From the NCBI RefSeq assembly GCF_001509485.1, contig NZ_LLZI01000276.1:56216-120215 (forward strand): a stretch of 64,000 nt of DNA, in the 5' to 3' direction. Every line of letters starts with the position of its first letter. Within the stretch, counting starts at the first letter, position 1. Source of the DNA: Streptomyces sp. NRRL F-4489 (lineage in GTDB: Bacteria > Actinomycetota > Actinomycetes > Streptomycetales > Streptomycetaceae). A program made the translations under genes and the position numbers. This document shows, one piece after another, positions 8,759-16,824 of this stretch. The notes beneath the pieces are model-generated. The model searched no databases. It was not told the origin of the DNA and saw only the letters and a list, made by a program, of their open reading frames with translations.

Positions 8759-9145
8759 TCAGACAAAGAACGCGTTCATACCAGGCACATCCGACAGATA
8801 CGTCTCGATGCTCGCGATCTTGCCGTCGCGCAGGCGGCAGACCGTGGACAGGTACTCGTCCAGCCGGACATCGCCCCGCCGCGCGGTGTTGTGCAGGGAG
8901 AGCGCCATGTTCTCGCGGCTGACGAGGATGTGCAGCAGCTCGAAGCGGAGACCGTAAGAGGCGATCTCCTTGGCCCGCGCCACCACCTCATCAGCACCGT
9001 TCGCCGTACCGGAGACGGTGTTGTCGCCAGGCAGCGTCCAGGTGGCGTCGTCGGTCAGCAGCGACCGGATGCCGTCCCAGTCACCGGCGGACAGGCAACC
9101 GTGGAATTTCGTGCCGAGCTGGTGGGCGGCCTCGTACTGGGGCAT
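8759..9145 (-). CDS. SnoaL-like / NTF2-fold polyketide-cyclase-family protein
   Basis: A 128-residue single-domain protein of the SnoaL-like superfamily, which contains small-molecule cyclases, isomerases and binding proteins in a cone-shaped alpha+beta barrel. The features used are the N-terminal helix with FHGCLSAGDWDGIRSLL, the strand pair DDATWTLPGDNTVSG, and the C-terminal YLSTVCRLRDGKIASIETYLSD. The ATG at 9145 is preceded by GGGAGGA; a frame running up to 9235 has no such site. It is divergent from a TetR gene, and the shared region carries two similar dyads, so the TetR protein probably controls it. The substrate is unknown. Confidence 0.8.
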   Translation of the reverse strand: MPQYEAAHQLGTKFHGCLSAGDWDGIRSLLTDDATWTLPGDNTVSGTANGADEVVARAKEIASYGLRFELLHILVSRENMALSLHNTARRGDVRLDEYLSTVCRLRDGKIASIETYLSDVPGMNAFFV

Positions 9146-9199
9146 GTGTCCTCCCGGAGCGCACTCGAAGCACCACTTCACTTCAAGCGCGGACTCACT

Positions 9200-9221
9200 T
9201 AAAGCGGTGATCATTGCGTTA
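9200..9221. promoter_or_regulatory. Operator-like dyad 1 (TAAAGC-N10-GCGTTA)
   Basis: An imperfect inverted repeat with hexamer arms TAAAGC and GCGTTA (one mismatch) and a 10-base spacer. It lies in the divergent SnoaL-like/TetR intergenic region and matches dyad 2 in layout. It is probably a TetR-family operator. Confidence 0.5.
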
Positions 9222-9244
9222 GAGAGCGTAGCCACGCCCCTCGC

Positions 9245-9266
9245 TAAAGCGCAACTCTTTGCTTTA
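9245..9266. promoter_or_regulatory. Operator-like dyad 2 (TAAAGC-N10-GCTTTA)
   Basis: A perfect inverted repeat with 6-base arms and a 10-base spacer that ends 10 bases before the TetR start codon. It is 45 bases, start to start, from dyad 1. This layout fits autoregulation plus control of the divergent gene. Confidence 0.55.
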
Positions 9267-9276
9267 AGCTGGACCC

Positions 9277-9915
9277 ATGCCCCCTAAAAGCACAGCCGGC
9301 GGCGAGAGCCGGCCCAGCCGCCCCGGCGGGCGCAGCGCCCGCGTCCGCGCCACCGTCCACGCGGCGGTGGTGCAGCTCGTGCACGAGGTCGGCGCCGACA
9401 AGGTGACCATCCCGGCCGTCGCGCGTCGCGCCGGCGTCAACCCCAGCTCGGTGTACCGGCGTTGGGGTACGGTCTCCGCCCTCCTGGCGGACGTGGCCGC
9501 CCGCCGCCAGGCGGAGGAGATTCCCGAACTGGCCGGCGACCTGCGCGAGGACTTGGAACGGGTGGCGGTGTGGACGCTCCGGGACCTGTCCCGGCCGGGC
9601 GGCGTGGCCTTCTTCCGCGCCGAGGTGGCACCGGACGTGGACGACCGCCGGGCCGGCCTGCGGGCGTGCCTGGAGCGGGTCAGCGCCCGCTTCCAGGCAC
9701 CCCTGGAAGCCGCCGCGCGGCGGGGCGAGCCGGTGCCCACCCTGGAGCGCGTCCTCGATCGAGTGGTCGCGCCCCTCTACTTCCGCGTGGTCTTCTCCCT
9801 CCCGGGAACGGACGAGCACTTCGCACGAACCCTCGTCACCGAGCTCTACGAGTTCCACGAGTCCGAGTACGCCAGTCAGCCACCCGACGAGACGAGCCGA
9901 ACGACCCCCGCGTAA
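9277..9915 (+). CDS. TetR/AcrR-family transcriptional regulator
   Basis: A 212-residue repressor-type regulator. The N-terminal helix-turn-helix is clear: VGADKVTIPAVARRAGVNPSSVYRRWG at about residues 47-73, after a basic Ser/Pro/Gly-rich leader. The remainder is the helical ligand-binding and dimerisation domain, with a YFRVVFSLPG segment typical of the TetR_C_11-like group. It is divergent from the SnoaL-like gene, and the intergenic region contains two related TAAAGC/GCTTTA dyads. Autoregulation and repression of the neighbour are therefore the simplest reading. The inducer is unknown. Confidence 0.88.
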   Translation: MPPKSTAGGESRPSRPGGRSARVRATVHAAVVQLVHEVGADKVTIPAVARRAGVNPSSVYRRWGTVSALLADVAARRQAEEIPELAGDLREDLERVAVWTLRDLSRPGGVAFFRAEVAPDVDDRRAGLRACLERVSARFQAPLEAAARRGEPVPTLERVLDRVVAPLYFRVVFSLPGTDEHFARTLVTELYEFHESEYASQPPDETSRTTPA

Positions 9916-9932
9916 GCCCTCGGCCCGGCACA

Positions 9933-9982
9933 TCAGGCCCGGCAGCGCCTTAAGCCCGACATCACCTCAGGCCCGGCAGCGC
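9933..9982. repeat. 16-bp direct repeat spanning the methyltransferase stop codon
   Basis: TCAGGCCCGGCAGCGC occurs at 9933-9948 and again at 9967-9982. The second copy contains the stop and last codons of the minus-strand methyltransferase. It looks like a small local duplication of a gene end. Confidence 0.6.
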
Positions 9983-10710
9983 AGCATCTCCAGCGGCGGG
10001 TGGGCGAGGAGATCCGCCCAGAAGTCCGCACCGAACTCCTCAATACCGGCCTCCGACACCTTCAGCGGAAGCCATTCCACCTCGCCGAAACCGGCCGCGG
10101 CCAGACACTTCTCGTAGACCTCGCGCCGCGGCGCGTTGGTGACGATGCTGATCGGCTGCGGGTCGAGCAGAGCGGTGACCCGCACCCGCGGCCCGGTCTC
10201 GGCCTCCTCACCGGTCGGTTCGCACCGGAATCCGTAACTCTCCAGGGACTCGCAGTCGAACCGGTAGTCCGGCTTCTGGACGAAGAGACAGAACTCCCCA
10301 CCGGGTACCAGGCTCCGGTGGATGTTCCGGCACATCCGCTCCATCTCGGCGATGTCCTGGGCGTAGTTCAGACACTGCACCCCCACCGCCACATCGAACT
10401 GCCGCTTCCCCGCCCGCAGTTCGGCCACGTCACCGACCTCGTAGCGCACCCCCAGCGGTTCCCGCTGCTCGATCCCCTGCGCGGCCGCGATCATCTCGCC
10501 CGAGATATCGACGCCCAGCACATCGGCGGCACCGCGCCGCTTGAACTCCCGGCTGTAGAAACCGGTGCCGCACGCCACGTCGAGCACCGACTTCCCGCGC
10601 ACGTCACCGACCAGCTCCAGAACGCTCGGCACCTCCGCGTAGCGCGTCAACGGCAGGGCCTTGAACCCCTCGAACGCCTCACCGATCTCGTCATACTGCT
10701 GCTCACTCAC
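9967..10710 (-). CDS. Class I SAM-dependent methyltransferase
   Basis: A 247-residue soluble methyltransferase. SAM-binding motif I VLDVACGTGFYSREF is near residues 40-54, followed by acidic strand-2 residues in VLGVDISGEM and motif II/III around QFDVAVGVQCLNYA. The GTG at 10710 follows a G-rich run and gives the normal family length. It belongs to the broad Methyltransf_11/25 group of small-molecule methyltransferases; the acceptor is not predictable. Upstream on this strand is only a decayed PHP-phosphatase fragment. It converges with the TetR gene. Confidence 0.85.
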   Translation of the reverse strand: MSEQQYDEIGEAFEGFKALPLTRYAEVPSVLELVGDVRGKSVLDVACGTGFYSREFKRRGAADVLGVDISGEMIAAAQGIEQREPLGVRYEVGDVAELRAGKRQFDVAVGVQCLNYAQDIAEMERMCRNIHRSLVPGGEFCLFVQKPDYRFDCESLESYGFRCEPTGEEAETGPRVRVTALLDPQPISIVTNAPRREVYEKCLAAAGFGEVEWLPLKVSEAGIEEFGADFWADLLAHPPLEMLRCRA

Positions 10711-10932
10711 CTGTGGCCCCCTTGCACCTCAACCTGTACGCGGCCACGCCGACTCGCCCACGGACGCGGGCAGACAGTCGCCGGACCGCCTTCGTGGCTG
10801 AAAGTGTGCGCTCCCCCGCCCAACTCACCGAACTGGCAAATGCCACAAGAAGTCAGCCGGCCGATCCTCGTAACACCCAACATCCCCCGCTCAGTTCCGG
10901 GTGCTGGCCCAGGCACTTCCCCAGGGGTAGCC

Positions 10933-11004
10933 ACGCTCCATCGAGCCCTTCGGCGCGTCCCACGACCATTCACTGTGCACATGACTGTCCGCCGGCAACA
11001 TCAC
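10933..11004 (-). pseudogene. PHP-domain (histidinol-phosphatase-like) N-terminal remnant
   Basis: Starting at GTG-ATG (11004/11001), the minus strand reads MLPADSHVHSEWSWDAPKG then SMER, the start of PHP-domain histidinol-phosphatase-like proteins including the metal-binding HxH. After about 24 codons the similarity stops and the frame ends without the rest of the domain. The remaining ~230 residues are not found nearby. I see no other gene in 10711-11170. Confidence 0.55.
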
Positions 11005-11170
11005 GCAGCCCCCCTTGTCTGCCCCGGCTACCCCTTTCGGGTCAATTGCCGTGCGGCTGACCGTAGTTGATCTCGTCAATGGGCAGGTACGTGACAACGG
11101 CCGGCCGTCCGCTCAAGAGCCCGTGGGACCCGAAGAACCACTCACCGCTCACCATTCAGAAAGGAACGCC

Positions 11171-11557
11171 ATGGTGACACCCCTGCGTGCGCGGCGCCGT
11201 GTCCGTGCCGCGCTCCGGCCCGCCGCCCTCGCGATCGCCACCGGAATCTTCGGCGTGGCGCTGGGCGGAATGGTCTCCGCCTCGGCCGAGCACCCGCAGC
11301 CGCAGCCTCCGCCGCAGCCGCGCCTGGCCGACGTCTCCAACATCACTCTCGAGTCCTCCACCGGCACCTGGCAGACCACGGCCAGCTGCCGGAACGGCAA
11401 GACAGCCATCGCCGGCGGCGTCGACGTCGGCGTGGACCAGGGCGCCACCGTCGAGGCGTCCCGGCCCACGGGCACGTACCGGCACGGCTGGTACGTCCGC
11501 GCCTCGACCGGCAAGGCCAGGATCACGGCCTACGCGATCTGCGCCAACACCTCTTGA
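11171..11557 (+). CDS. Small secreted protein, unknown function
   Basis: A 128-residue exported protein. AGAAAGGA lies 6-9 bases before the ATG at 11171. A basic n-region (RARRRVRAALR), a hydrophobic core and an ASA signal-peptidase I site near residues 36-38 form a signal peptide. A Pro/Gln-rich segment follows, then a compact domain of about 75 residues with two cysteines (TTASCRNGKTAIAGGVD and ending YAICANTS) that could form one disulfide. The GGV-D...SRPTGTYRHGWYVRA pattern is common in small Streptomyces secreted proteins of unknown role. No enzyme motif is visible. Confidence 0.7.
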   Translation: MVTPLRARRRVRAALRPAALAIATGIFGVALGGMVSASAEHPQPQPPPQPRLADVSNITLESSTGTWQTTASCRNGKTAIAGGVDVGVDQGATVEASRPTGTYRHGWYVRASTGKARITAYAICANTS

Positions 11558-11593
11558 GGTCCGGCGGCGGCTGCGGCTGTCGATGGGGGCGCC

Positions 11594-12367
11594 TCACGCC
11601 TCCGCCCGCGCAAGCCGGAGCACATGCTGGCCGTGGTGGAAGGCATATCCCCCCTCGCCGTCGCTGAAGTGCCGGCGGACGTACGCCTCGACCGCTTCCC
11701 GGGCGGGCAGTGGGCCGCCCGGGACGCTGAGGTGGAAGGTGGCGACCGCGACGGTCTCCGCGAGGTCCCGGCTGCGGTAGCAGGCAGGCACGATGTCCAT
11801 CCCGGTGCCGGCGAGCAGACCGGGCGGGAGCGCGGTGAGTTCGCCGGCCAGTTCCCTCAGGTCGAAGCGCCGGCCGGTGAAGTGGTGCACCATGCGCATA
11901 CAGGCGTCGTCGGGGTTCTGCAGGATGACGAGCAGGACGCCGCCCGGCGCCAGCCACCCCATCACCCGCGACACCGTCGCCAGCCATTGCGCGCGCGGTA
12001 CGTAGTACAGCACGTGGGACAGCAGCGCCAGATCGGCCCGCGCGGCCGGCCGCGCCGCGAGGACCGGCTCGGCCACCAGCTCGGCCTGCGGGCACACCCG
12101 CGCCAGAACGCGCCGCATCGGCCCGCTCGGCTCGATGCAGATCGTCCGCCCGAAGTACGGGGCGATCTGCCGGGTGGTCGTGCCCTCGGCGGCGCCCACG
12201 TCCAGGAACACCCGCCGCGCGGGCAGCCGCTCCACGATCCCGCGCAGATACGTATGGGTGACGGCCTTCTCATCCGTCCCGGCGAGGAACCGCCCGAAGA
12301 CTTCCCGGTACTCCTCCCCGTCCGTCCGCAACTCCCCCGGCTCCTCCCCGGCCTTCCCCGTCTCCAC
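11594..12367 (-). CDS. Class I SAM-dependent methyltransferase
   Basis: A 257-residue protein with SAM motif I VFLDVGAAEGTTTRQIA near residues 53-69, the acidic strand end ICIEPSG, and LALLSHVLYYVPRAQWL followed by GWLAPGGVLLVIL. It starts 45 bases after the stop of the FAD/Fe-S fusion gene and on the same strand, so it could be the last gene of that operon, although nothing in its sequence ties it to that pathway. The methyl acceptor is unknown. It converges on the small secreted protein gene. Confidence 0.82.
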   Translation of the reverse strand: METGKAGEEPGELRTDGEEYREVFGRFLAGTDEKAVTHTYLRGIVERLPARRVFLDVGAAEGTTTRQIAPYFGRTICIEPSGPMRRVLARVCPQAELVAEPVLAARPAARADLALLSHVLYYVPRAQWLATVSRVMGWLAPGGVLLVILQNPDDACMRMVHHFTGRRFDLRELAGELTALPPGLLAGTGMDIVPACYRSRDLAETVAVATFHLSVPGGPLPAREAVEAYVRRHFSDGEGGYAFHHGQHVLRLARAEA

Positions 12368-12412
12368 TCCCGCACTCCCTCCATCCGAACCGGTCTGCCC
12401 GCGCGAACGCGG

Positions 12413-15400
12413 CTACCTCCAGGACACCCCCCGCCGCACCGACCGCACCGACCGCGCCCCCGACGCCGCGGCCGCCGCCGCGAGGCCGATACCACCCGCG
12501 AACGCCACGACCACCGACAGCCTGGCGGCCCGTTGCGCCAGGGGTGGTTTCGGTTTGGTGGGGGCTTGGCGTTCCGGGAGGCGGGTGAGGGTGTGGCGGC
12601 CGCCGTCGCGGGCGAGTTTCATCACCTCGGCGAGGTGCAGGGCGTGCCGGCCGGTGCGGGCGTCGGCGATCTGGGTTTTGCAGGAGAAGCCGTCGGCCAC
12701 CACCAGGCAGTCCTTGGCGGCTTCGCGGACGGCGGGGAGGAGGGCCTGTTCGCCGCAGTCCATGGAGATCTTGTACTTGCCGGACTCGAAGCCCCAGGAG
12801 CCGGCCAGGCCGCAGCAGCCGCCCTGGAGGTTCTGGACGTCGAGGCCCATCGACTCCAGGAGTTCCTGCTCGGGGGTCATACCGCCGGTGGCGCGCTGGT
12901 GGCAGTGGCCCCAGAGCAGGGCGGAGCCTTCGAGCGCGGGCGGGTCGATGCCGAAGGTCCGGAAGAACTCGGGGAAGTGGTACGCGTTCTTGGTGAGGCG
13001 TTTGGCGTCGTCGTCGTGCGGGAGCAGCTTGGGGAGTTCGTCCTTGAAGACGGCCAGGCAGCTGGGTTCCATGCCGACGATCGGGGTGTCGGCGCGCAGG
13101 TGGGGGCGGAGGGTGTCCAGGACGCGGTGGAGGTAGCGCTCGGCGGTGTCGAGGAAGCCGTAGTCGTAGAGCGGGCGGCCGCAGCACAGGTGCCGGCCGG
13201 GCATGATGACCTGCCAGCCGGCCGCCTCGATGGCCTCGACGCAGGCCACGCCGACGTTGGTGTGGAAGTGGTTGTTGAACGTGTCGGGGAAGAGGACGAC
13301 CGGGCGGCCGTGGGGGTTGGTGGTGCCGCCGCGCCGCCTGAACCACTCCTGGAGGGTCATGGGGGCGAAGCGGGGCAGGGGGCGGCGCGGGTCGATGCCC
13401 GCCAGGCGCTTGGCGATCCGGGCGAGGCCGGGGGTGTGGGTGGCGAGGTTGGCGAGTTCGGGGAAGCGGGAGGCGATGCGGGCGGCCTGGTCGATGAAGC
13501 CGAAGGCGTAGGCGTAGCGGGGGCGCCGGCGGTTCGGTGACTTGAAGTGGTGGTAGAGGAATTCGGCCTTGTAGGTGGGCATGTCGACGTTGACGGGGCA
13601 GTCGTTGGTGCAGCCCTTGCAGGCCAGGCACAGGTCGAGGGCGTCGTACACCTCCTTGGACTGCCAGCCGTCGGTGATCACCTCGCCCCTGAGCATCTCG
13701 TAGAGCAGGCGGGCCCGGCCGCGGGTGGTGTGCTTCTCCTCGCGGGTGACCTGGTAGCTGGGGCACATGGTGGTCTCGGCCCGCGGGACGCGGCATTTGC
13801 CGATGCCGACGCAGCGCAGGGCGGCGTGGGCGAAGTCGCCGCCGTCCTCCTCGTAGGCGAACTTCACCGGGGGGCGCGGCGGGTTGTAGTCGGTGCCGAG
13901 CTTGAGGTTCTCGTCCAGGCGGTAGGCGTCGACGACCTTGCCTGGGTTCATCTTCCCGTCCGGGTCCCAGATGGCCTTGAACTCCCGCATGGCCTGGACG
14001 AGTTCGGGGCCGAACTGCTTCTCCAGCAGTTCGGCGCGCTGCTGGCCGTCGCCGTGTTCGCCGGAGACCGAACCGCCCATGGAGACGCACAGGTCGGCGG
14101 CGTCCTCCAGGAACGCGCGGTAGGTGGCGATCCCGCCGGCGGTGCGCAGGTCGAAGCTGAGCCGGCTGTGGATGCAGCCCTGCCCGAAGTGGCCGTACAT
14201 GGCGCCGGTGATGCCGTGCCGGTCCATCACCTCGCGCAGCCGGCGGACGTACTCGCCGATCCGGTCGGGCGGGACGGCGGAGTCCTCCCAGCCGGGCCAG
14301 TGGTCCTTGCCGTCCGGTGGGAACGCGGTCGCGCCGAGGCCGCCCTCCCGGATCGCCCACAGGTGGCCGCCGGTGCCGCCCTCCTGCTCGCTCTTGGCCA
14401 GGCGGATACGGTCCGGCGCGTACCCCTTCTCGCCGGTCAGCCACCGCTGGAAGCGCTCTGCCTGGGCTACGGAGTCCTCGGTGGTGTCCGCGCCGAACTG
14501 CACCAGCAGCCAGGCGGCGCCGCCCAGGCGGGGCAGCTCCTTGATGTGGGCGACGTTCATCTTCTGCTGCTGCTGGTCGTGGATGAGTTCCTGGTCGAGG
14601 GCCTCCAGGCCGATCGGGCGGAAGCGTTCGATGATTTCCAGGCAGTGCTGGGCGGCGTCGGCCAGTTCGTCGTACTCGACCACGACCGTGGTGCGCTGGA
14701 GGAGGGCGGGGGTGAGCATGAGGACGGCCTGCAAGGCGGTGGCGCAGGTGCTTTCGGTGCCGACCAGGGCGCGGGCGACGTTGAAACCGCGCTCGGGCAG
14801 CAGTTCGTCGAGGTTGTAGCCGGAGACGCGGCGCGGTAGCTCCTCGGCCGGGCGGAAGCCGGCCCGGATCGCGTCGGCGTACTTGTCGCGCAGATCGCGC
14901 AGGGCCGCGTAGATCTCGCCCTTGCGGCCGCCGGCGGCGATGATGGCGTCGAGCTGCTGCTCCTCGTTGACGCCGACCCAGAAGCGGGCGCCGTCGTAGG
15001 TGACGATCTCCAGGGCGTGGACGTTGTCGCTGGTGCGCGGGCCGGGTCCGTACAGCTGGGACTGGACCGAGTGCACGCCGCAGGAGTTGTTGCCGATGTT
15101 GCCGCCGATCAGGCAGCGGGAGTGGGTGGAGGGGTCGGGGCCGAAGACGAGGTTGTGCTCGCCGGTGCGGCGGTTCAACTCCTCGTTGATGACGCCTGGT
15201 TCGCAGGTGACGAGGCGGCGGCGGGGGTCGACGGGCCCGATGCGGGTGAGGTACTTGGAGTGGTCGATGACCACGGCCTCGTTGACGGTCTCGCCGGACA
15301 GGCTGGTGCCGCCGCCTCGGTTGAGGATCGGTGCGCCGAAGCGGTGGCAGACCGTGTGGGTGGCGACGACGTCGTCGAGGGTGCGGGGGACGACGACGCC

Positions 15401-15607
15401 GATGGGCACCTGGCGGAAGTTGGAGGCGTCCTGGGCGTACAGGCCCAGGGAGGCGGTGTCGAAGCGGACCTCGCCCTTGACGGCCTTGCGCAGGGCCCGT
15501 TCCAGTTTGCCGACGTCGAGTGTCTGGCGGGCGCGTGGGGCTCCGGGGATCTGCGGGTGGCTCTTGGCCGGGATCTCGCGCGTGGCGCGGCGGGCGGGCT
15601 TCGCCAT
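12413..15607 (-). CDS. FAD-linked dehydrogenase fused to Fe-S/CCG subunit (GlcD-GlcF / D-2-hydroxyacid dehydrogenase type)
   Basis: A 1064-residue fusion. The N-terminal half is a PCMH/VAO-type FAD domain (PILNRGGGTSLSGETVN; LIGGNIGNNSCGVHS) with the matching cap domain ending in GSVSGEHGDGQQR and WDPDGKMNPGKVV. Then comes a ferredoxin-like cluster region with CLACKGCTNDCPVNV, and two CCG-type motifs, HLCCGRPLYDYG and QGGCCGLAGSWG, as in GlcF/LldE/HdrB. A hydrophobic segment near the C-terminus may anchor it to the membrane. The family oxidises D-lactate, D-2-hydroxyglutarate or glycolate and passes electrons to quinone. The ATG at 15607 has GGAGA upstream; the frame above it overlaps the enolase gene. 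The organisation of the operon suggests 2-hydroxyacid or sugar-acid oxidation. Confidence 0.88.
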   Translation of the reverse strand: MAKPARRATREIPAKSHPQIPGAPRARQTLDVGKLERALRKAVKGEVRFDTASLGLYAQDASNFRQVPIGVVVPRTLDDVVATHTVCHRFGAPILNRGGGTSLSGETVNEAVVIDHSKYLTRIGPVDPRRRLVTCEPGVINEELNRRTGEHNLVFGPDPSTHSRCLIGGNIGNNSCGVHSVQSQLYGPGPRTSDNVHALEIVTYDGARFWVGVNEEQQLDAIIAAGGRKGEIYAALRDLRDKYADAIRAGFRPAEELPRRVSGYNLDELLPERGFNVARALVGTESTCATALQAVLMLTPALLQRTTVVVEYDELADAAQHCLEIIERFRPIGLEALDQELIHDQQQQKMNVAHIKELPRLGGAAWLLVQFGADTTEDSVAQAERFQRWLTGEKGYAPDRIRLAKSEQEGGTGGHLWAIREGGLGATAFPPDGKDHWPGWEDSAVPPDRIGEYVRRLREVMDRHGITGAMYGHFGQGCIHSRLSFDLRTAGGIATYRAFLEDAADLCVSMGGSVSGEHGDGQQRAELLEKQFGPELVQAMREFKAIWDPDGKMNPGKVVDAYRLDENLKLGTDYNPPRPPVKFAYEEDGGDFAHAALRCVGIGKCRVPRAETTMCPSYQVTREEKHTTRGRARLLYEMLRGEVITDGWQSKEVYDALDLCLACKGCTNDCPVNVDMPTYKAEFLYHHFKSPNRRRPRYAYAFGFIDQAARIASRFPELANLATHTPGLARIAKRLAGIDPRRPLPRFAPMTLQEWFRRRGGTTNPHGRPVVLFPDTFNNHFHTNVGVACVEAIEAAGWQVIMPGRHLCCGRPLYDYGFLDTAERYLHRVLDTLRPHLRADTPIVGMEPSCLAVFKDELPKLLPHDDDAKRLTKNAYHFPEFFRTFGIDPPALEGSALLWGHCHQRATGGMTPEQELLESMGLDVQNLQGGCCGLAGSWGFESGKYKISMDCGEQALLPAVREAAKDCLVVADGFSCKTQIADARTGRHALHLAEVMKLARDGGRHTLTRLPERQAPTKPKPPLAQRAARLSVVVAFAGGIGLAAAAAASGARSVRSVRRGVSWR

Positions 15608-15633
15608 CGGTCTGCTCTCCTTTGCGGGCCTGG

Positions 15634-16824
15634 TCAGGAGGTCCGCGTTCCGTAGACGCGGTAGCGCTCGGCGTCGGGCCACTTGACCGTCAGGCCGAGG
15701 CCGGGCCGGCCGGGGTCGGGGCGGAGGGCGCCCCCGTCGGGCGCCAGGGTGCCGTCGAGGATCAGGCGTTCGAGCCGCACATGGTCGTGGAAGTACTCCA
15801 GGTGCCGCAGCCGGCGTACGGCGCAGAAGGCGTGCGCGGAGATCGCGGGCGCGCAGTGGGCCGAGAGGTCGAGGTGGTGGGTGGCGGCCAGGCCCGCCGC
15901 CGCCAGCAGGCCGGTGATGCCTCCGCAGCGGGTGACGTCGGCCTGGAGGCAGTCGACGGCGGGGCCGGCGGCCAGGTCGGCGAAGTCCCGGGCGGTCCAG
16001 GCGTATTCGCCGGCCGCGATCTCCAGGCGGCCGGGGCCGCGTTCGCGCAGCATCCGCAGGCCCGCGAGGTCCGGCTGGCCGACCGGTTCCTCGAACCACC
16101 GCACGTCCCACTCCTCATGGAAGCGGTGCGCCCAGTACAGGGCCTCCTTGCGGCCGAGGGCGCCGTTGGCGTCGGTAAACAGCTCCGGTGCGTCGCCGAT
16201 CGCGGACCGTACGGCGGCCAGGCGGGCGGGGTCCTGCGCGGGGTCGCGGGAGGTCTTGAGCTTGACGCGCGGGATGCCTTGCTGGACCCAGCCGGTGAGC
16301 TGGTCGGTGAGGCGGCCCAGGGGGTAGTTGGTGAAGCCGCCGCTGCCGTAGACCGGGACGCGGTCGTGGTACGAGGGGAGCAGGTGGGTCAGCGGCAGGC
16401 CGAGGAGTCTCGCCTTGAGGTCCCACAGCGCCACGTCCAGGGCGGAGACGGCCATGGCGCCGGCGCCGGGGCGGCCGGCGTTGCGGATCTGCCGGTCCAT
16501 GCGCTGCCAGAGGGCCGGCGGCGAGGTGGGTGCCTGCCGGTGCACCACGGGGACGAGCTGGGACTCGAGGAACGAGGCGACCGATACGTCCCCGTAGGTG
16601 TAGCCGAGGCCGGTGCGGCCGCCGGCGTGCACGCGGACCAGGACCATGGTGGTGGCGTCCCACTCCAGCGTGCCGTCCTGCTCGCGGCCGTCCGGCCCGT
16701 CGGTCGGCACCTCGAAGGCGTGCACGTCCACCGCGTCGATCCGGCAGTCGTCCAGGCCCGGTGCGGCCGGGTCCGGTGCGTCCGGGTCCGGTGCCGCACC
16801 GGCCGCCGCCCGTTCACCGCTCAC
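15634..16824 (-). CDS. Enolase-superfamily enzyme (mandelate racemase/muconate lactonizing type)
   Basis: A 396-residue TIM-barrel enzyme that would abstract a proton alpha to a carboxylate. The KxK catalytic pair is in RVKLKTSRD, metal ligands appear as Asp in LFTDANGA, Glu in WFEEPV and Glu in AAGEYAW, and a His follows in LSAHCAP. These place it nearer acid-sugar dehydratases and mandelate racemases than muconate cycloisomerases. The GTG at 16824 overlaps the stop of the TPP-enzyme gene by 4 bases (GTGA), giving translational coupling. It ends 26 bases before the FAD/Fe-S gene. The substrate is probably a sugar acid, which is an inference. Confidence 0.88.
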   Translation of the reverse strand: MSGERAAAGAAPDPDAPDPAAPGLDDCRIDAVDVHAFEVPTDGPDGREQDGTLEWDATTMVLVRVHAGGRTGLGYTYGDVSVASFLESQLVPVVHRQAPTSPPALWQRMDRQIRNAGRPGAGAMAVSALDVALWDLKARLLGLPLTHLLPSYHDRVPVYGSGGFTNYPLGRLTDQLTGWVQQGIPRVKLKTSRDPAQDPARLAAVRSAIGDAPELFTDANGALGRKEALYWAHRFHEEWDVRWFEEPVGQPDLAGLRMLRERGPGRLEIAAGEYAWTARDFADLAAGPAVDCLQADVTRCGGITGLLAAAGLAATHHLDLSAHCAPAISAHAFCAVRRLRHLEYFHDHVRLERLILDGTLAPDGGALRPDPGRPGLGLTVKWPDAERYRVYGTRTS

